Assembly: GCA_028751875.1 (NCBI GenBank)
Contig: CM054138.1
Location: forward strand, 38,182,336-38,246,335
DNA length: 64,000 nucleotides
From: Rapana venosa
Taxonomy: Eukaryota; Mollusca; Gastropoda; Neogastropoda; Muricidae
Reading direction: 5' to 3'
This document shows, piece by piece, positions 54,871 to 64,000 of the stretch (positions are counted from its first letter, which is position 1; every line of letters starts with the position of its first letter). Made by a program: the position numbers and the translations under genes. Under the pieces are notes generated by a model, which ran no database searches, was not told the origin of the DNA, and saw only the letters and a list, made by a program, of their open reading frames with translations.

Positions 54871-57095
54871 CTTTGGGGCAATACATTTTGCAGATCCTCA
54901 TCTGTTTTGCTTCTATTGTGAAGTCCTCTCCAGTGATTTTCCACTGCAATGTACTTTGCTGGTATTTGATTGTTGACCAGTGTCACGCTCCTTACGGGAT
55001 TGTGGCTAAACCCCCACTCTCTAACTATCTTCCAGACAACAACAAACGCAGAACACAGAAGAAAAGTTCCAGACTTTACTTTCCAAGATCCAAAAACAAT
55101 CACATCAGAAAAATACTTAATCCACTTTCACACACTCAGATTCGACTTCCAGTCACACTCTAAGTCCTAAATAATAATCCCCTCCCCTCTTCTGCACAGT
55201 TCTGAAACCTGCTTGAGGAATATTCCCCTCCCTCTTCCCTCACAATCACAACCCAGGTTTCCAAGCACTATCACCGTGGGGTAGCCCAGGCAGACTGAAG
55301 GCCTCAAGGAGGGTCACGGGAGGACAGGGCAGCAGGGAGAAGGGAAATGGGTCGTGGGGAAAAAGGTGGATGCAGGGGAAACAAGGACAGAGGGTCAAGG
55401 ACAAGCCGTCAGCGACTCCTCAGTGCACACCAGGCTGCACCCTTTCCAGGCACGACTCCACCACTGGAGGCACCCACAGGAACCTGGAACAGGCAATACT
55501 TGCCGTTCCTTAGCATAAGCCCATAACTAGTGCTAAGGCAATTAGGGTTATTTCCCTCGTGTCCACCGAGTTGACAAATAGTTTATTAACCCAAAACTCT
55601 ACCCTGTAAACCCAAGCAATCATTTACATTTGAATAAACGACGACCGATGTCGATTCCTTAATTGTTTATGTTGAAATACAGGAAAGTTAGAATACTTTA
55701 AAAGAACATTCTTCCACAAAAGAGAATTATTCTTACACAAAAACAATAATAACCACACGTATTACGCAAAACTGCACTAAATTCCAAACCACTCAGGACT
55801 CGCCCATGTCTATTTAAACTTAGGAAATACTGAGTGTTCTAAACACTAGTGAGAACTCTCTCTAGACAAAACATTAGCATTTAAAATCATATATTAAGGA
55901 AAGTATCCTATCGTTCACTAAAGGAGAAACCTAAACCTGCCCAATATGCCATAAACCTAAAGGCAGAGGAAACCTCACTCGAAAACATTCTGCATCAACT
56001 ATTTCAAGAACCAACTATCCAAGCACTGCATTGACACAAGACACTCAACAACAACCACCACAACAGCACAATGAACCATCACAGAACTCAATCATATCTA
56101 CAGAACATCCCTCACCTGCCACTGAGAAAGAACAAGGTGCACTCCTGCACCCTGGAAAGACGTTGACAAAACGGACAACACAACGAAGAACGTAGATCCT
56201 GAACTTCTTCCAAGATGACTGCTCCCCCTGCTCTCCAAGTAGAGACACAACACCGCAGGAAGAACGGTGCACTCCTGCACCCCAAGGAAGACGTAGACAG
56301 GATGGACACGACGCAACAATGAAGAACAAAGCCTGGGTTCACAGGAACCTGAACTACTCCAAGGTACTGCTCTCCCCTGAGGATTCTCTTATTTGAGTAA
56401 ATTGAAAATAACCAGTGTGAATTGGCTTACTAGTTTAAATAAGGTTTATTCATTAATAAGCATGAAACAAACATACCATGATGAACATAATCAGCTCAGC
56501 AGTAACAAGCAAATAGCTTATATTGTGCTCAAGTACAACTTCAACATTCTTATGGCGACTGATGATCCATACACTGATTAAAAGAAGTAGACGGAAAAAA
56601 ATGACCGAGCAGAATAATAACAGCATCAATATGTACAGATAATGAAATAATTAAAGATTCCCCAAAAGACATGTCTATAGCATAAATAGGCAATCGTTTG
56701 GGAAAATTACAGAATCCAATACTGTTCGACTCATCCAGATAATTAACTCATGAAAAAGTAAATGATGACAAAAAGACTAACCACAAGACAGACACAAACA
56801 AACATCAAGCTGCAGGATGAAATGAAAGAACAAACAAACAAATAAACAAACAAACAAAATAAACGGAGAAACAGATCAGCCAGCCCACACACGAACAGTC
56901 AAAACATCAAAACAAGCAAACCAACAGTCCTACAACAGACAAAACCCAGAGAGATTAGTGGGGAGCAGGCAGAGAAATGTTAAGCAATACAAAGGTTAGT
57001 CAAACATTGAGTGTATAGACATCAAATATACTAAATCAATTGTGCATGTTGACTAAAAATTAGAAGCGCTTTGAATCAATCATTGGCTTTCTTTT
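54871..57095. other. Unassigned 2.2-kb region
   Basis: I see no coding relic, SINE head or terminal repeat. The only internal structure is a diverged tandem duplication at 56138-56385. Purine-rich (55300-55400) and A-rich (56800-56870) stretches occur. Confidence 0.5.
56138..56385. repeat. Diverged tandem duplication, about 125 bp
   Basis: ggtgcactcctgcaccc opens each copy (56137 and 56263). Each then continues with a gaagacg/aaagacg stretch, gaacaaag/gaacgtag, cctgaact and actgctc. Confidence 0.6.
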
Positions 57096-57780
57096 TGTTT
57101 TTATGGCACCTATGGCACCCACAGTGGCCAACCTGTTCATGGGCTTCCTCGAAAAGTCACTACTGGAAAAAAGCCCTGTAGCAGTAGAAGAAGAACTGTG
57201 GAGACGCTTTATTGACGACATACTGGTGTTGTGGATGGGAACAGAGGAAAAACTGAACAGTTTCAGGGAGTTCATCAACTCATTCCACCCGTCAATTAAG
57301 TTCACTGTCCACAGTTCTAAAACAGAAATGCCCTACCTGGACATTCTCCTCAGAATGGAAGGTGGCTACATCACCACCGAGCTCTTCTCTAAAGCAACAG
57401 ATGCCCACAACTACCTTCCATTCCAATTATGTCATCCCCGTCATTGTGTGAACAACATCCCTGTGGGGCAGTTCTTGCGAGTATGGCGCTTGTGTTCTAC
57501 AGAGCAAGACTTCGAACGCCACAGTATGGAGATGTGCCATGCCTTCCAGGATCACGGCTACCCTGACACCATCATCATGGCCGCTAAAACACGGACAAAA
57601 ACCACTCCACGCCAGGCTACCCTCAATTACACCCAAAAAAACATCAACAGCAGAGTTCCTGTAGTCATCACCCATAATCCACGGAACCCTCCCGTCCGAA
57701 AATGGTTACAGGACAATCTGCCTACCCTACACTGCAGTGCCAGAATGAAGAAGGCAGTTCGAGAAAATGCAGGAGTCTAG
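57096..57780 (+). pseudogene. Penelope-like element: reverse transcriptase part
   Basis: About 225 codons, open. PMAPTVANLFMGFLEK at residues 4-19 is the PLE version of the RT motif MGTPMAPxxANLFMG. FIDDIL at residues 36-41 (57208-57225) carries the catalytic Asp pair. INSFHPSIKFTVHSS and PYLDILLRMEGG follow, then LFSKATDAHNYLPFQLCHP, all in the order of Penelope RTs. The ATG at 57103 is internal; the first motifs are absent, so the copy is 5'-truncated. The frame ends in a premature stop at 57778. Confidence 0.9.
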
Positions 57781-58300
57781 GGAACATGCTCATACCATCT
57801 TTCCTGCCTCCTACAAACGCAACACCTGGCAGTTGTGGATGTTTCTGCTGCACCAAAAAATGTGCCACCTGCAGGGACCACCTACTAGAGGGCCGTCTCT
57901 TCACCAGTTTCACTACTGGTGAGTGAAAGATTCACCATCAGAGACGCCTTCTATTGTAGCAGCAAGAACATCGTTTATCTGCTTAGCTGCAACCTCTGTG
58001 GACTCCAGTACGTTGGCGAAACCAAAAACGCCCTGAAAACCAGGCTGTACCTTCACCGCAGTGACATTACCAGAAACACAGGCACAAGAGTGACCCAACA
58101 CTTCAATCAGGCGGGACACTCTCTCAGCAACGTGAAGTGCCAGGTGATTGAACAGGTGAACGGGCAGACCCACGAGGCCAGACTCCGCCGAGAACGTTTC
58201 TAGAGACACAAGTTGCAGACTGACGCTCCTGAATGCCTCAACACACGTGACAGTTGAGCTTGCCATCCTCTTCCTGTCAGTGATCACATTCCACAACCCT
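57765..58300 (+). pseudogene. Penelope-like element: Cys linker and GIY-YIG nuclease
   Basis: After a frameshift near 57760 the linker reads PPTNATPGSCGCFCC, then TKKCATCRDHL, the Cys-rich stretch typical of PLEs. A second frameshift near 57920 leads to FTIRDAFYCSSKNIVYLLSC, YVGET, KTRLYLHRSDI and THFNQ-like VTQHFNQAGHS. These are the GIY-YIG motifs with the catalytic Tyr, Arg and His, and the last residues hold Glu in HEARLRRERF. Canonical PLEs pair such a nuclease with the RT. It is not functional because of the frameshifts. Confidence 0.9.
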
Positions 58301-58341
58301 GGCAACTTACTTTGAACAATCCTCCAAAAATGCCTAACTTG

Positions 58342-58344
<3 letters not shown>

Positions 58345-58402
<58 letters not shown>

Positions 58403-58425
58403 GGCGCGCGCGCGCATGAGTGTTT
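58345..58425. repeat. (TG)n and GCGC run
   Basis: TG units (58345-58400) are followed by alternating GC (58405-58416), next to SINE-A8. Confidence 0.9.
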
Positions 58426-58454
58426 ATTGTTTAATTACTATTTATTTATTCCTT

Positions 58455-58607
58455 TGCTTCGAGGATGATGGAATAGGCACTCGTTTAATTTATTTGCACT
58501 GGCGCACAATTGCCTACTCTTCCGAAAGGTGGAACGGGTTTTGGCATGTGGACCGGATGTTCTGCGTGTGCTCCCACACGGGACTTCGCTTATAGTCTCC
58601 TGAAAGG
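58455..58607 (-). mobile_element. SINE-A copy 8 (diverged 3' half)
   Basis: It has gaggatgatggaataggca, then ggcgcacaattgcctactc, up to cttatagtctcctgaaagg. An internal stretch is lost. Confidence 0.75.
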
Positions 58608-59214
58608 ATGTGTATGTGTATGTGTATGTGTGTATGTGTGTGTATGTGCATATGCATGTATATGTGTGCATGCGTGCGTGTATGCGTGGGCGCGCAAGTG
58701 TGTGTGTTTGTGTGTGTATGTGTATGTGTGTATGTGTATGGTGTGTGTGTGTGTGCGTGAACCTTAACTATATGACCATAATAAGCTGATGTAATCATTT
58801 CTGATTTATTCTTTTCCTGGTTTTATATAAACATGTGTTTGGGTTACCCTAGAATTTTTTAGTGATGTGTGCAAGTCTGGTATAGCCTTGGTGAATGAAA
58901 GATTGGTGGTATTTTTTCTTACCTGTTTAGGGTGGTATTTTGTTATTTGTTCTCTTTCATTCGTGGTTGACAATATATGAATCGGTGTCTCCTGGTGCAC
59001 AATTATTATATGGTGTCAGTATGCTTTAGGGGGACCACCGAAATCTAGAATATCTACATCTAGAAGTGTGGGGGTTTATGCAGAGGTCATGACGATTGAG
59101 TCAAAGATTTGTCATGTAAATATTTCATCATCTGATAAACATTTGACGATAGCTTTTCAGACTGGATTTGACATCCAGAAACGAACCACTCGAACTGAGA
59201 CCAAAATAGACAGA
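58608..59214. other. (TG)/(TATG) repeats and unassigned sequence
   Basis: TATG/TG repeats run to 58758. 58766-59214 has no recognised coding relic. Confidence 0.5.
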
Positions 59215-59545
59215 TAGATCTTTGCAGAGTAAGCTAAGGGACACATACAGGAACCAGGACTTTCGTCATGTGTGCACTAGTAAACGGCATCCTGACACAT
59301 TGGTTTGCGAAACTGACGATCTTGTCTTTTGTTTTCAATGGACTGTTGCTGATGATGGACACATCCCCAGGATTTGTTTTGGTTCGTGAAGAGGAATACC
59401 AGGATGATGACCCATGATGAAGGTTTTGTCTATCAGAAGCTGAAGCTGTCGTCCCCTGCTGACCGAGAGAGATCGAATGAGTGCCGGACTTGATGTGATG
59501 CATGTAATGGTGGACGCAGTTCGATTTTTGCTCGGATAACCCGTG
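59215..59545 (-). repeat. Repeat I copy 1 (inverted relative to copy 2)
   Basis: The reverse complement begins cacgggttatccgagc and contains ccattacatgcatcacatc, gtccggcact and gatcgtcagtttcgcaaacc. It matches 62376-62690 in opposite orientation. A weakly open minus frame of 89 codons has no domain that I know. Confidence 0.7.
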
Positions 59546-59559
59546 TTTATTTATTTATT

Positions 59560-59897
59560 TATTTTTTTATATCGAAAATAATGGAATAAGCACTTATGTG
59601 CTTTTTTACATCCAGTCCCCGTGTGTATGCGGTTTTGTAAATTCCGTCATCTGTTCCCACCGGCATACAATGGCCTGCTCTTACAAAAAGCGGAACAAGA
59701 TTTAACGTGTGCGCAAGATGTTCTGCGTGCGTTCGCACACGGGACCTCGGTTTATAGTTTCATCCGAAGGACTTTTGGGGAGAGTGGAGTCTGCACTAAT
59801 GTTAACTCCAGGGGAAAATATTCCCCTTGAACGGGAATCGAACCCGGGTCGTCAGATTGCGAGCGCAATGTTCTGACCACTAGGCTATCCCGTCTCC
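59560..59897 (-). mobile_element. SINE-A copy 9: full length
   Basis: It starts at the tRNA-like head (ggagacgggatagcctagtg). Box A (tagcctagtgg) is at 59887-59877 and box B (ggttcgattcc) at 59844-59834. The central core follows (59772-59736), then the body with the zone ccattgtatgccggtgggaa, and the end with gtgcttattccattatttt and a TAAATAAAT tail. It is about 338 bp. Pol III boxes look intact, so it is the reference copy for the family. Confidence 0.9.
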
Positions 59898-59914
59898 ACC
59901 CGTGTGTAAGTATG

Positions 59915-60405
59915 TGTATAATAACAATAACAATAATAACTTTAATTCAGGTTTTGCAGGCCATAGCCCATAGGAACAACAGCTAATCATGTAAGGTGAA
60001 CATCATTACTTCTGATATCTAAACATTTAGTAAGAAATATTCCAACTCTAAACATCAAACTATGTTAAGTGTTCATACAAAGAAGCTGCACTTTCAGATT
60101 CGATGGAAATCTGTAATAATACAAAGGGTTACATTTTCTTCGCAATACAACCTATTTTGGCCATACAAGTAAACAGTGACATCTTCAATTTGTTGGCCAT
60201 CACACTGTGAGCAGAATGGATCGGTAATCGGTGTGCTTTAACGTGAAATCCCATTCAAAGGTAATCTGCTTGACCCCAGTAAACACATAGCTCTACGATA
60301 TTCTAAAGATTCTACTACATATTTTGCTCTACAAATAATCGGGTGGTAATCTAAGTAGTCAGGCTATGCTGATAGAGAATCATGCCATTTTTGTTGGTCT
60401 TTGGA
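59915..60405 (-). pseudogene. LINE-N copy 2: C-terminal relic and tail
   Basis: The minus strand reads PIICRAKYVVESLEYRRAM, SSRLPLNGISR and DPFCSQCDGQQIEDV, the counterpart of YCVQCDGSAIED at 113-1060; the His and last Cys of the knuckle are lost. The 3' UTR (caggttttgcaggccata reversed) matches 150-300, and the end is a (TTATTG)n tail at 59940-59918. Confidence 0.75.
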
Positions 60406-60486
60406 ATAAGCATGTGTGTGTTTGTGCATGCGTATGTATGCGTGTGCGTGTGTGTATGTATGAGTGTGCGTATGCCCCTACGTGTG

Positions 60487-60539
<53 letters not shown>

Positions 60540-60845
60540 GTGTCTGTGGTCTGTTTTGTTTTATCTGTGAGCATGTGGATATGCATGTGCGTGTAGGTAT
60601 GTGTGTAGTATGTGTGTAGGTATGTGTGTATGTATGTGTAGTATGTGTGTAGGTATGTGTATATATGTGTGTATATCAACGGTGTTTGTTGTGTGTATGT
60701 GTGTGTGAGCGTGCGTGCGTGTGTATGTGTGTGTGTGAGCGTGCGCGTATGTGTGTGTGACAGAGGGAGAAAGAGTGCGAGTGTGCTTTTGTGTGCGTTT
60801 GTGTGTGTTGTTTTGTGTTGTGTGTGTGTGTGTGAGAAGAGAGAG

Positions 60846-60924
<79 letters not shown>

Positions 60925-60927
60925 AGA
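60406..60927. repeat. (TG)n, (TATG)n and (GA)n tracts
   Basis: TG and TATG repeats run to 60830 and (GA)n covers 60836-60927. Cys/Val-rich peptides here are artefacts. Confidence 0.9.
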
Positions 60928-60929
60928 AC

Positions 60930-61327
60930 GCTATATGCTACCTGGATTATCACGAATCTATTACGTGTTACCGGTGAAAAGTTGCACAGGCCATGAAAAA
61001 AAGGAAAGTGAGACATTGACCTTGTTTTCTTGTTGCAGACCAGTTTCTTGTAAGATGTTGATTTTGGATTTGTTTAGTATTGTATACTCGTCCCCCTTGA
61101 CAGTCCTAATTGTAAGGGCTGACCAAAGCTTATGAAGAAAAAGGATCTGAATCTCTCCTGTAACCATGTTATGGAATCCATGCCATGGTTGACTGTTTGG
61201 GCTGTTCTCAGTACATATTATGTGTTTTGTGCCCACCCACCCCCAGTTCCACTGTCCCCTTGTGAATGGGCATCTTGCTTATCACAATAAACATTTGTTA
61301 TTGTCATTGTCATTGTCATTGTCATTC
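60930..61327 (+). mobile_element. LINE-G 3' UTR with (ATTGTC)n tail
   Basis: A non-coding stretch ends with gtccccttgtgaatgggc (stem-loop), cacaataaacatttgtta and at least four ATTGTC units (61297-61325). The stub at 41630-41712 has the same end. No coding part is kept, so the clade is unknown. Confidence 0.6.
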
Positions 61328-61440
61328 TCTCCCTCTCTCTCTCCTTCTTGGACTTAGAAAATTTCAAGTAGAAAAGCCAGAGAAGATTTCCCTTTTCTTA
61401 TCCAAAGCCTTTCTTTCTTTGTTGTATTACATAGCCACTA

Positions 61441-62073
61441 TGTCGTCAGCTGGTCCTGATGCACAGTACAATACTGTTTTCCAAGTCATGGACTGGCGTC
61501 TAGGACAGATGCTACATTTCTTGCAAGTCAAGGGGGTGATGACATCAGAAATCTGCAAGAAGACTATAGTTTTTTAGACTAAAGAAGACTATAGTTTTTT
61601 AGACTATAGAAGACTATAGTTTTTTAGACGATAGAAGACTATAGTTTCAGACACTGGACACACTGGAACAGGCGGCAGAACAGACAGAGACAGAAACACA
61701 AGCTTGCAACCTGAAATTCTTTGGAAACTATGAACCATCAGGGAGATATGAAACAACATGTGAGGATCAAATCCTAGACATTCTGACTGTCCATTCCAGA
61801 GTACGTGGACTCACTGGGATATAAGGAGGGTATTCCGTGTCGGAGGAAGAAGACAAAGTGATGAAGAAGCTCGCCCACTGATTGTACAGTTTCAGAGGTG
61901 TGGGAATACTGACAGACAGAGAGCTACGAGACTCACTAAGAAGAGAGAATATCAGAGTCACTTCTGATTTAACAACAAGGCAGAGAGAACTGTTGGAGTT
62001 CTACAAGAGACAGGCTATCACTGCTTTTTACAGACAAGGCAGATTAGAGGTGATCAATAAGGAACGATACTAG
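61441..62073 (+). pseudogene. LINE ORF1 relic with conserved C-terminal domain
   Basis: From an ATG at 61441 (MSSAGPDAQYNTVFQV) a frame runs 46 codons to a stop at 61575. There follow an internal tandem repeat and broken frames with EDQILDILTVHSRVRGL. The end (61882-62070) reads GVGILTDRELRDSLRRENI, VTSDLTTRQRELLEF and FYRQGRLEVINKERY. ILTDRxLR and the SDLT ... GR pattern are shared with LINE-H2 ORF1 (27510-27640), so this is an ORF1 RRM/C-terminal domain. Confidence 0.65.
61557..61655. repeat. Tandem repeat, about 24 bp, four units
   Basis: The unit gaagactatagttttttag, followed by act(a)ata or a variant, is repeated about four times. It lies inside the ORF1 relic and begins with its codons for KKTIVF. 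Confidence 0.8.
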
Positions 62074-62129
62074 TCTCAACACGATTTCCGGATGAGCGGG
62101 ATTCAGAAAACAGGTATGATGAAGATGAT

Positions 62130-62288
62130 GCTCGCACGCACACACAACACACACACACAAAACACACACACACACACACCACACACACCACACACACACA
62201 CTCACACGCACGCACGCACACACACAGGCACGCACGCACACACACACCCCACGCAAGCACACAGGTAGGCAGGCAGGCAGGCAGGCAG

Positions 62289-62348
<60 letters not shown>

Positions 62349-62375
62349 CACACACACACACACACACACACACAC
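62130..62375. repeat. (CA)n with GGCA block
   Basis: CA repeats (62140-62235 and 62290-62374) flank a seven-unit GGCA block (62263-62290). Confidence 0.9.
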
Positions 62376-62700
62376 GGGTTATCCAAGCAAGAATCGGTCT
62401 GCGTCCACTATTACATGCATCACATCAAGTCCGGCACTGATTCGATCGTTCAGTTTCTCCAGGTCAACAGGGCACCAGAGGTTCAGTTTCTGATAGACAA
62501 ATCATTCCTCATTGGTCTTTAGCCTCGTGTTTTTCACGGACAAGACAAGGGCGTGTGTCATCAGTAGCAGCATTAAAACAAAAAGCAAGACCGTCAGTTT
62601 CACAAACCATCATGTCTGGAAGTCGTTTACTACTAAACACGTTACGAAAGTCTTGGTTCATGCAAGGATCTGTTAGTTCAGCCACATTGCACTAGTTCCA
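62376..62700 (+). repeat. Repeat I copy 2
   Basis: It matches the reverse complement of 59215-59545: cgggttatccaagcaag, attacatgcatcacatcaag, gtccggcact and gaccgtcagtttcacaaacc. It is diverged, with small indels. Together the two copies form an inverted repeat with a 2.8-kb spacer. Confidence 0.7.
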
Positions 62701-63084
62701 ACTGCCTGAAATATTCGGCATAGCTTTTTTGTGTTCTTGTTAGTGCTGTTGTTGTTGAAGGTGGTTTTTTGTTTGTTTTTTGTTTTCTTTGTCTTCTTTC
62801 TGTATGAGCATGGTTACAGCTTGGGTAAGCGTTGTTCTCAATTGCCTGATCTAAAATGGTGTTTGGAAAATAATACCTTGATGCTACGTTGATTTACTAA
62901 TGCTAATTAGCCGCCGAATCAAATGAGTCAAATGTAATGTTTCGAGCGAAGCTTAAGCTATTTGCTTGTTATTGCTCTCAATCTATGTATGTATAATGTT
63001 CATGTTTTCTGAATAAAAAATCTATTTTAAACCAAACATGGATGTTAAAAGACAATTTTTTTCCAAAAATTCTTATGTTGCGTA
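62701..63084. other. Unassigned sequence
   Basis: T-rich sequence with a TTTG run; an aataaaa motif at 63011-63017 could be an element's 3' end. Nothing is confidently identified. Confidence 0.4.
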
Positions 63085-63180
63085 AATTACAAAACCGCAT
63101 ACACACGTGGACTGGATGTAAAAAGCACATGAGTGCTTATTCCATTATCCTCGATATAAAAGAATAAATAAATAAATAAC
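63085..63180 (+). mobile_element. SINE-A copy 10 (3' end only)
   Basis: It runs from ttacaaaaccgcatacacac to gtgcttattccattatcctc and an AAATAAATA tail. It is 5'-truncated. Confidence 0.85.
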
Positions 63181-63438
63181 TATTGTTCTCTCTCATGATA
63201 CCAGACCACTCTTGAGTAAATATGATTAATCTTTGCTTGGAAACACCAAGCAATCCCTAAATATTTCCCAAATCCTGTTGTAACCATGCGACATTAAACA
63301 TTTAGTTACATAGTTCCTTTGTACTTAAATTTCTCAAGAGGGATCTGCAGTAATTCCAGCCAGTATGCAAAAATACCCGGATTTACATATAAGGGATATA
63401 TTGCTACTGCCCCACATTCATTTTTTTTTGGTGTTTCC

Positions 63439-63477
<39 letters not shown>

Positions 63478-64000
63478 AGAAGAGAGGGGAGAGAAGAAGA
63501 GGAGAGAGAGGGGAGAAGAGAGAGAGAGAGAGAGAGAGAGAAACATGTCCAACCTTGTTCATTTTCAATTATCGATGATATGGACACAAAAATTAGACAA
63601 CTGTTATGTGCGCACATCAGTGCTACAGAACAAGATCAAATTGCACTGTCATAATCTGCAAAGGAAAATTCTGTTTCAGCAGGCAACAACGTCGACTATA
63701 GAAAAATCAAATAACAAACATTGCATAAGTAATAGAATGTAACAAAAGCAATGAAAACAATACTCACAACAACAAAAAAGGTTTAGAATGTAGTACATAA
63801 TTTTAGCAGTCCTCCAGATAAAATAATTACTGTTTGCACAGCCTCTGTGCAGAGAGAATTGTTCCGGAGTGTCATTCAAGCATTCAAAATTGGATTTGGG
63901 AAAAAGCAGGTTCCTGATATATAGCAGAACTTGCAAAAACGATTAACATGAGATGTTTATCGAATAATCTGTATATTCAGGATTTTTCTTATTTTTTAAG
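63181..64000. other. Unassigned sequence with (GA)n
   Basis: (GA)n with AAGA breaks lies at 63443-63541. The rest is A/T-rich and contains no recognised gene. Confidence 0.5.

Noticed and set aside
57427..58305. Minus-strand frames of 82-130 codons opposite the Penelope-like element
   Set aside because: They overlap the well-supported plus-strand RT and GIY-YIG motifs and have no domain of their own.
59834..59887. Possible tRNA gene, because box A and box B are intact
   Set aside because: The sequence does not fold as a complete tRNA and continues into a SINE body with a tail; it is the head of SINE-A9.
60366..61016. Cys/Val-rich, His/Thr-rich and Ser/Leu-rich frames here and at many CA/TG/GA tracts
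   Set aside because: Dinucleotide repeats have no stop codons in several frames; no independent coding signal.

Overview
This is eukaryotic, almost certainly animal, nuclear DNA in which I find no convincing host gene. The 64 kb is a pile-up of decayed non-LTR retrotransposons (LINEs), several SINE families, one Penelope-like element, a 3.7-kb satellite, a 20-bp minisatellite and very many microsatellites. Several traits together suggest a lophotrochozoan, most likely a mollusc: 2A-like peptides in LINE ORF1s, tRNA-derived SINEs with a conserved core, RTE-like LINEs ending in short tetranucleotide tails, and Jockey- and CR1/L2-like reverse transcriptases. That placement is inference from general knowledge, not a database match. 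Family letters used here are local labels.

Layout. 0.1-5.5 kb: one long minus-strand LINE (N) running ORF1 with a 2A-like motif, endonuclease, reverse transcriptase (RT) and C-terminal zinc knuckle to an (ATTG)n tail. It is interrupted by SINE-A, SINE-B, the 3' end of an RTE-like LINE (R1) and a 60-bp SINE-D stub. 6-9.6 kb: LINE-H 3' end, a long poly-G tract, AT-rich DNA and SINE-A copies. 9.6-13.2 kb: LINE-E, minus. 13.4-16.6 kb: LINE-R2, the best preserved element. 16.7-24.4 kb: LINE-F copies, a LINE-K endonuclease relic, palindromic trinucleotide arrays, and a 20-bp minisatellite that sits inside the F reverse transcriptase. 24.4-30.3 kb: LINE-E 3' half followed through a (TC)n tract by an almost full-span but internally deleted LINE-H with a canonical 2A motif. 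31-33.5 kb: LINE-F, Jockey-like LINE-L and SINE-B. 33.9-37.7 kb: satellite. 38.6-43.6 kb: an ORF1 relic and unassigned, possibly DIRS-like, coding relics. 43.7-48.7 kb: composite SINE-C and LINE-J carrying two nested insertions. 49.7-52.8 kb: LINE-R3. 53.4-58.3 kb: poly-G, SINE-C, LINE-L endonuclease relic, and a Penelope-like RT plus GIY-YIG relic. 58.4-64 kb: SINE-A (including the only full-length copy), LINE-N 3' end, LINE-G tail, an ORF1 relic and an inverted-repeat pair.

How the parts relate. Each LINE family ends in its own short tail, and longer microsatellites of the same or a related motif usually continue from it, so retrotransposition probably seeded much of the simple-sequence DNA. 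All coding relics carry stops or frameshifts; none looks autonomously active. The most notable sequences are SINE-D, whose head joins a tRNA-like 5' half to a 5S-rRNA-like 3' half, the minisatellite born from RT codons, the satellite that is open in both strands, and the 2A-bearing ORF1s.
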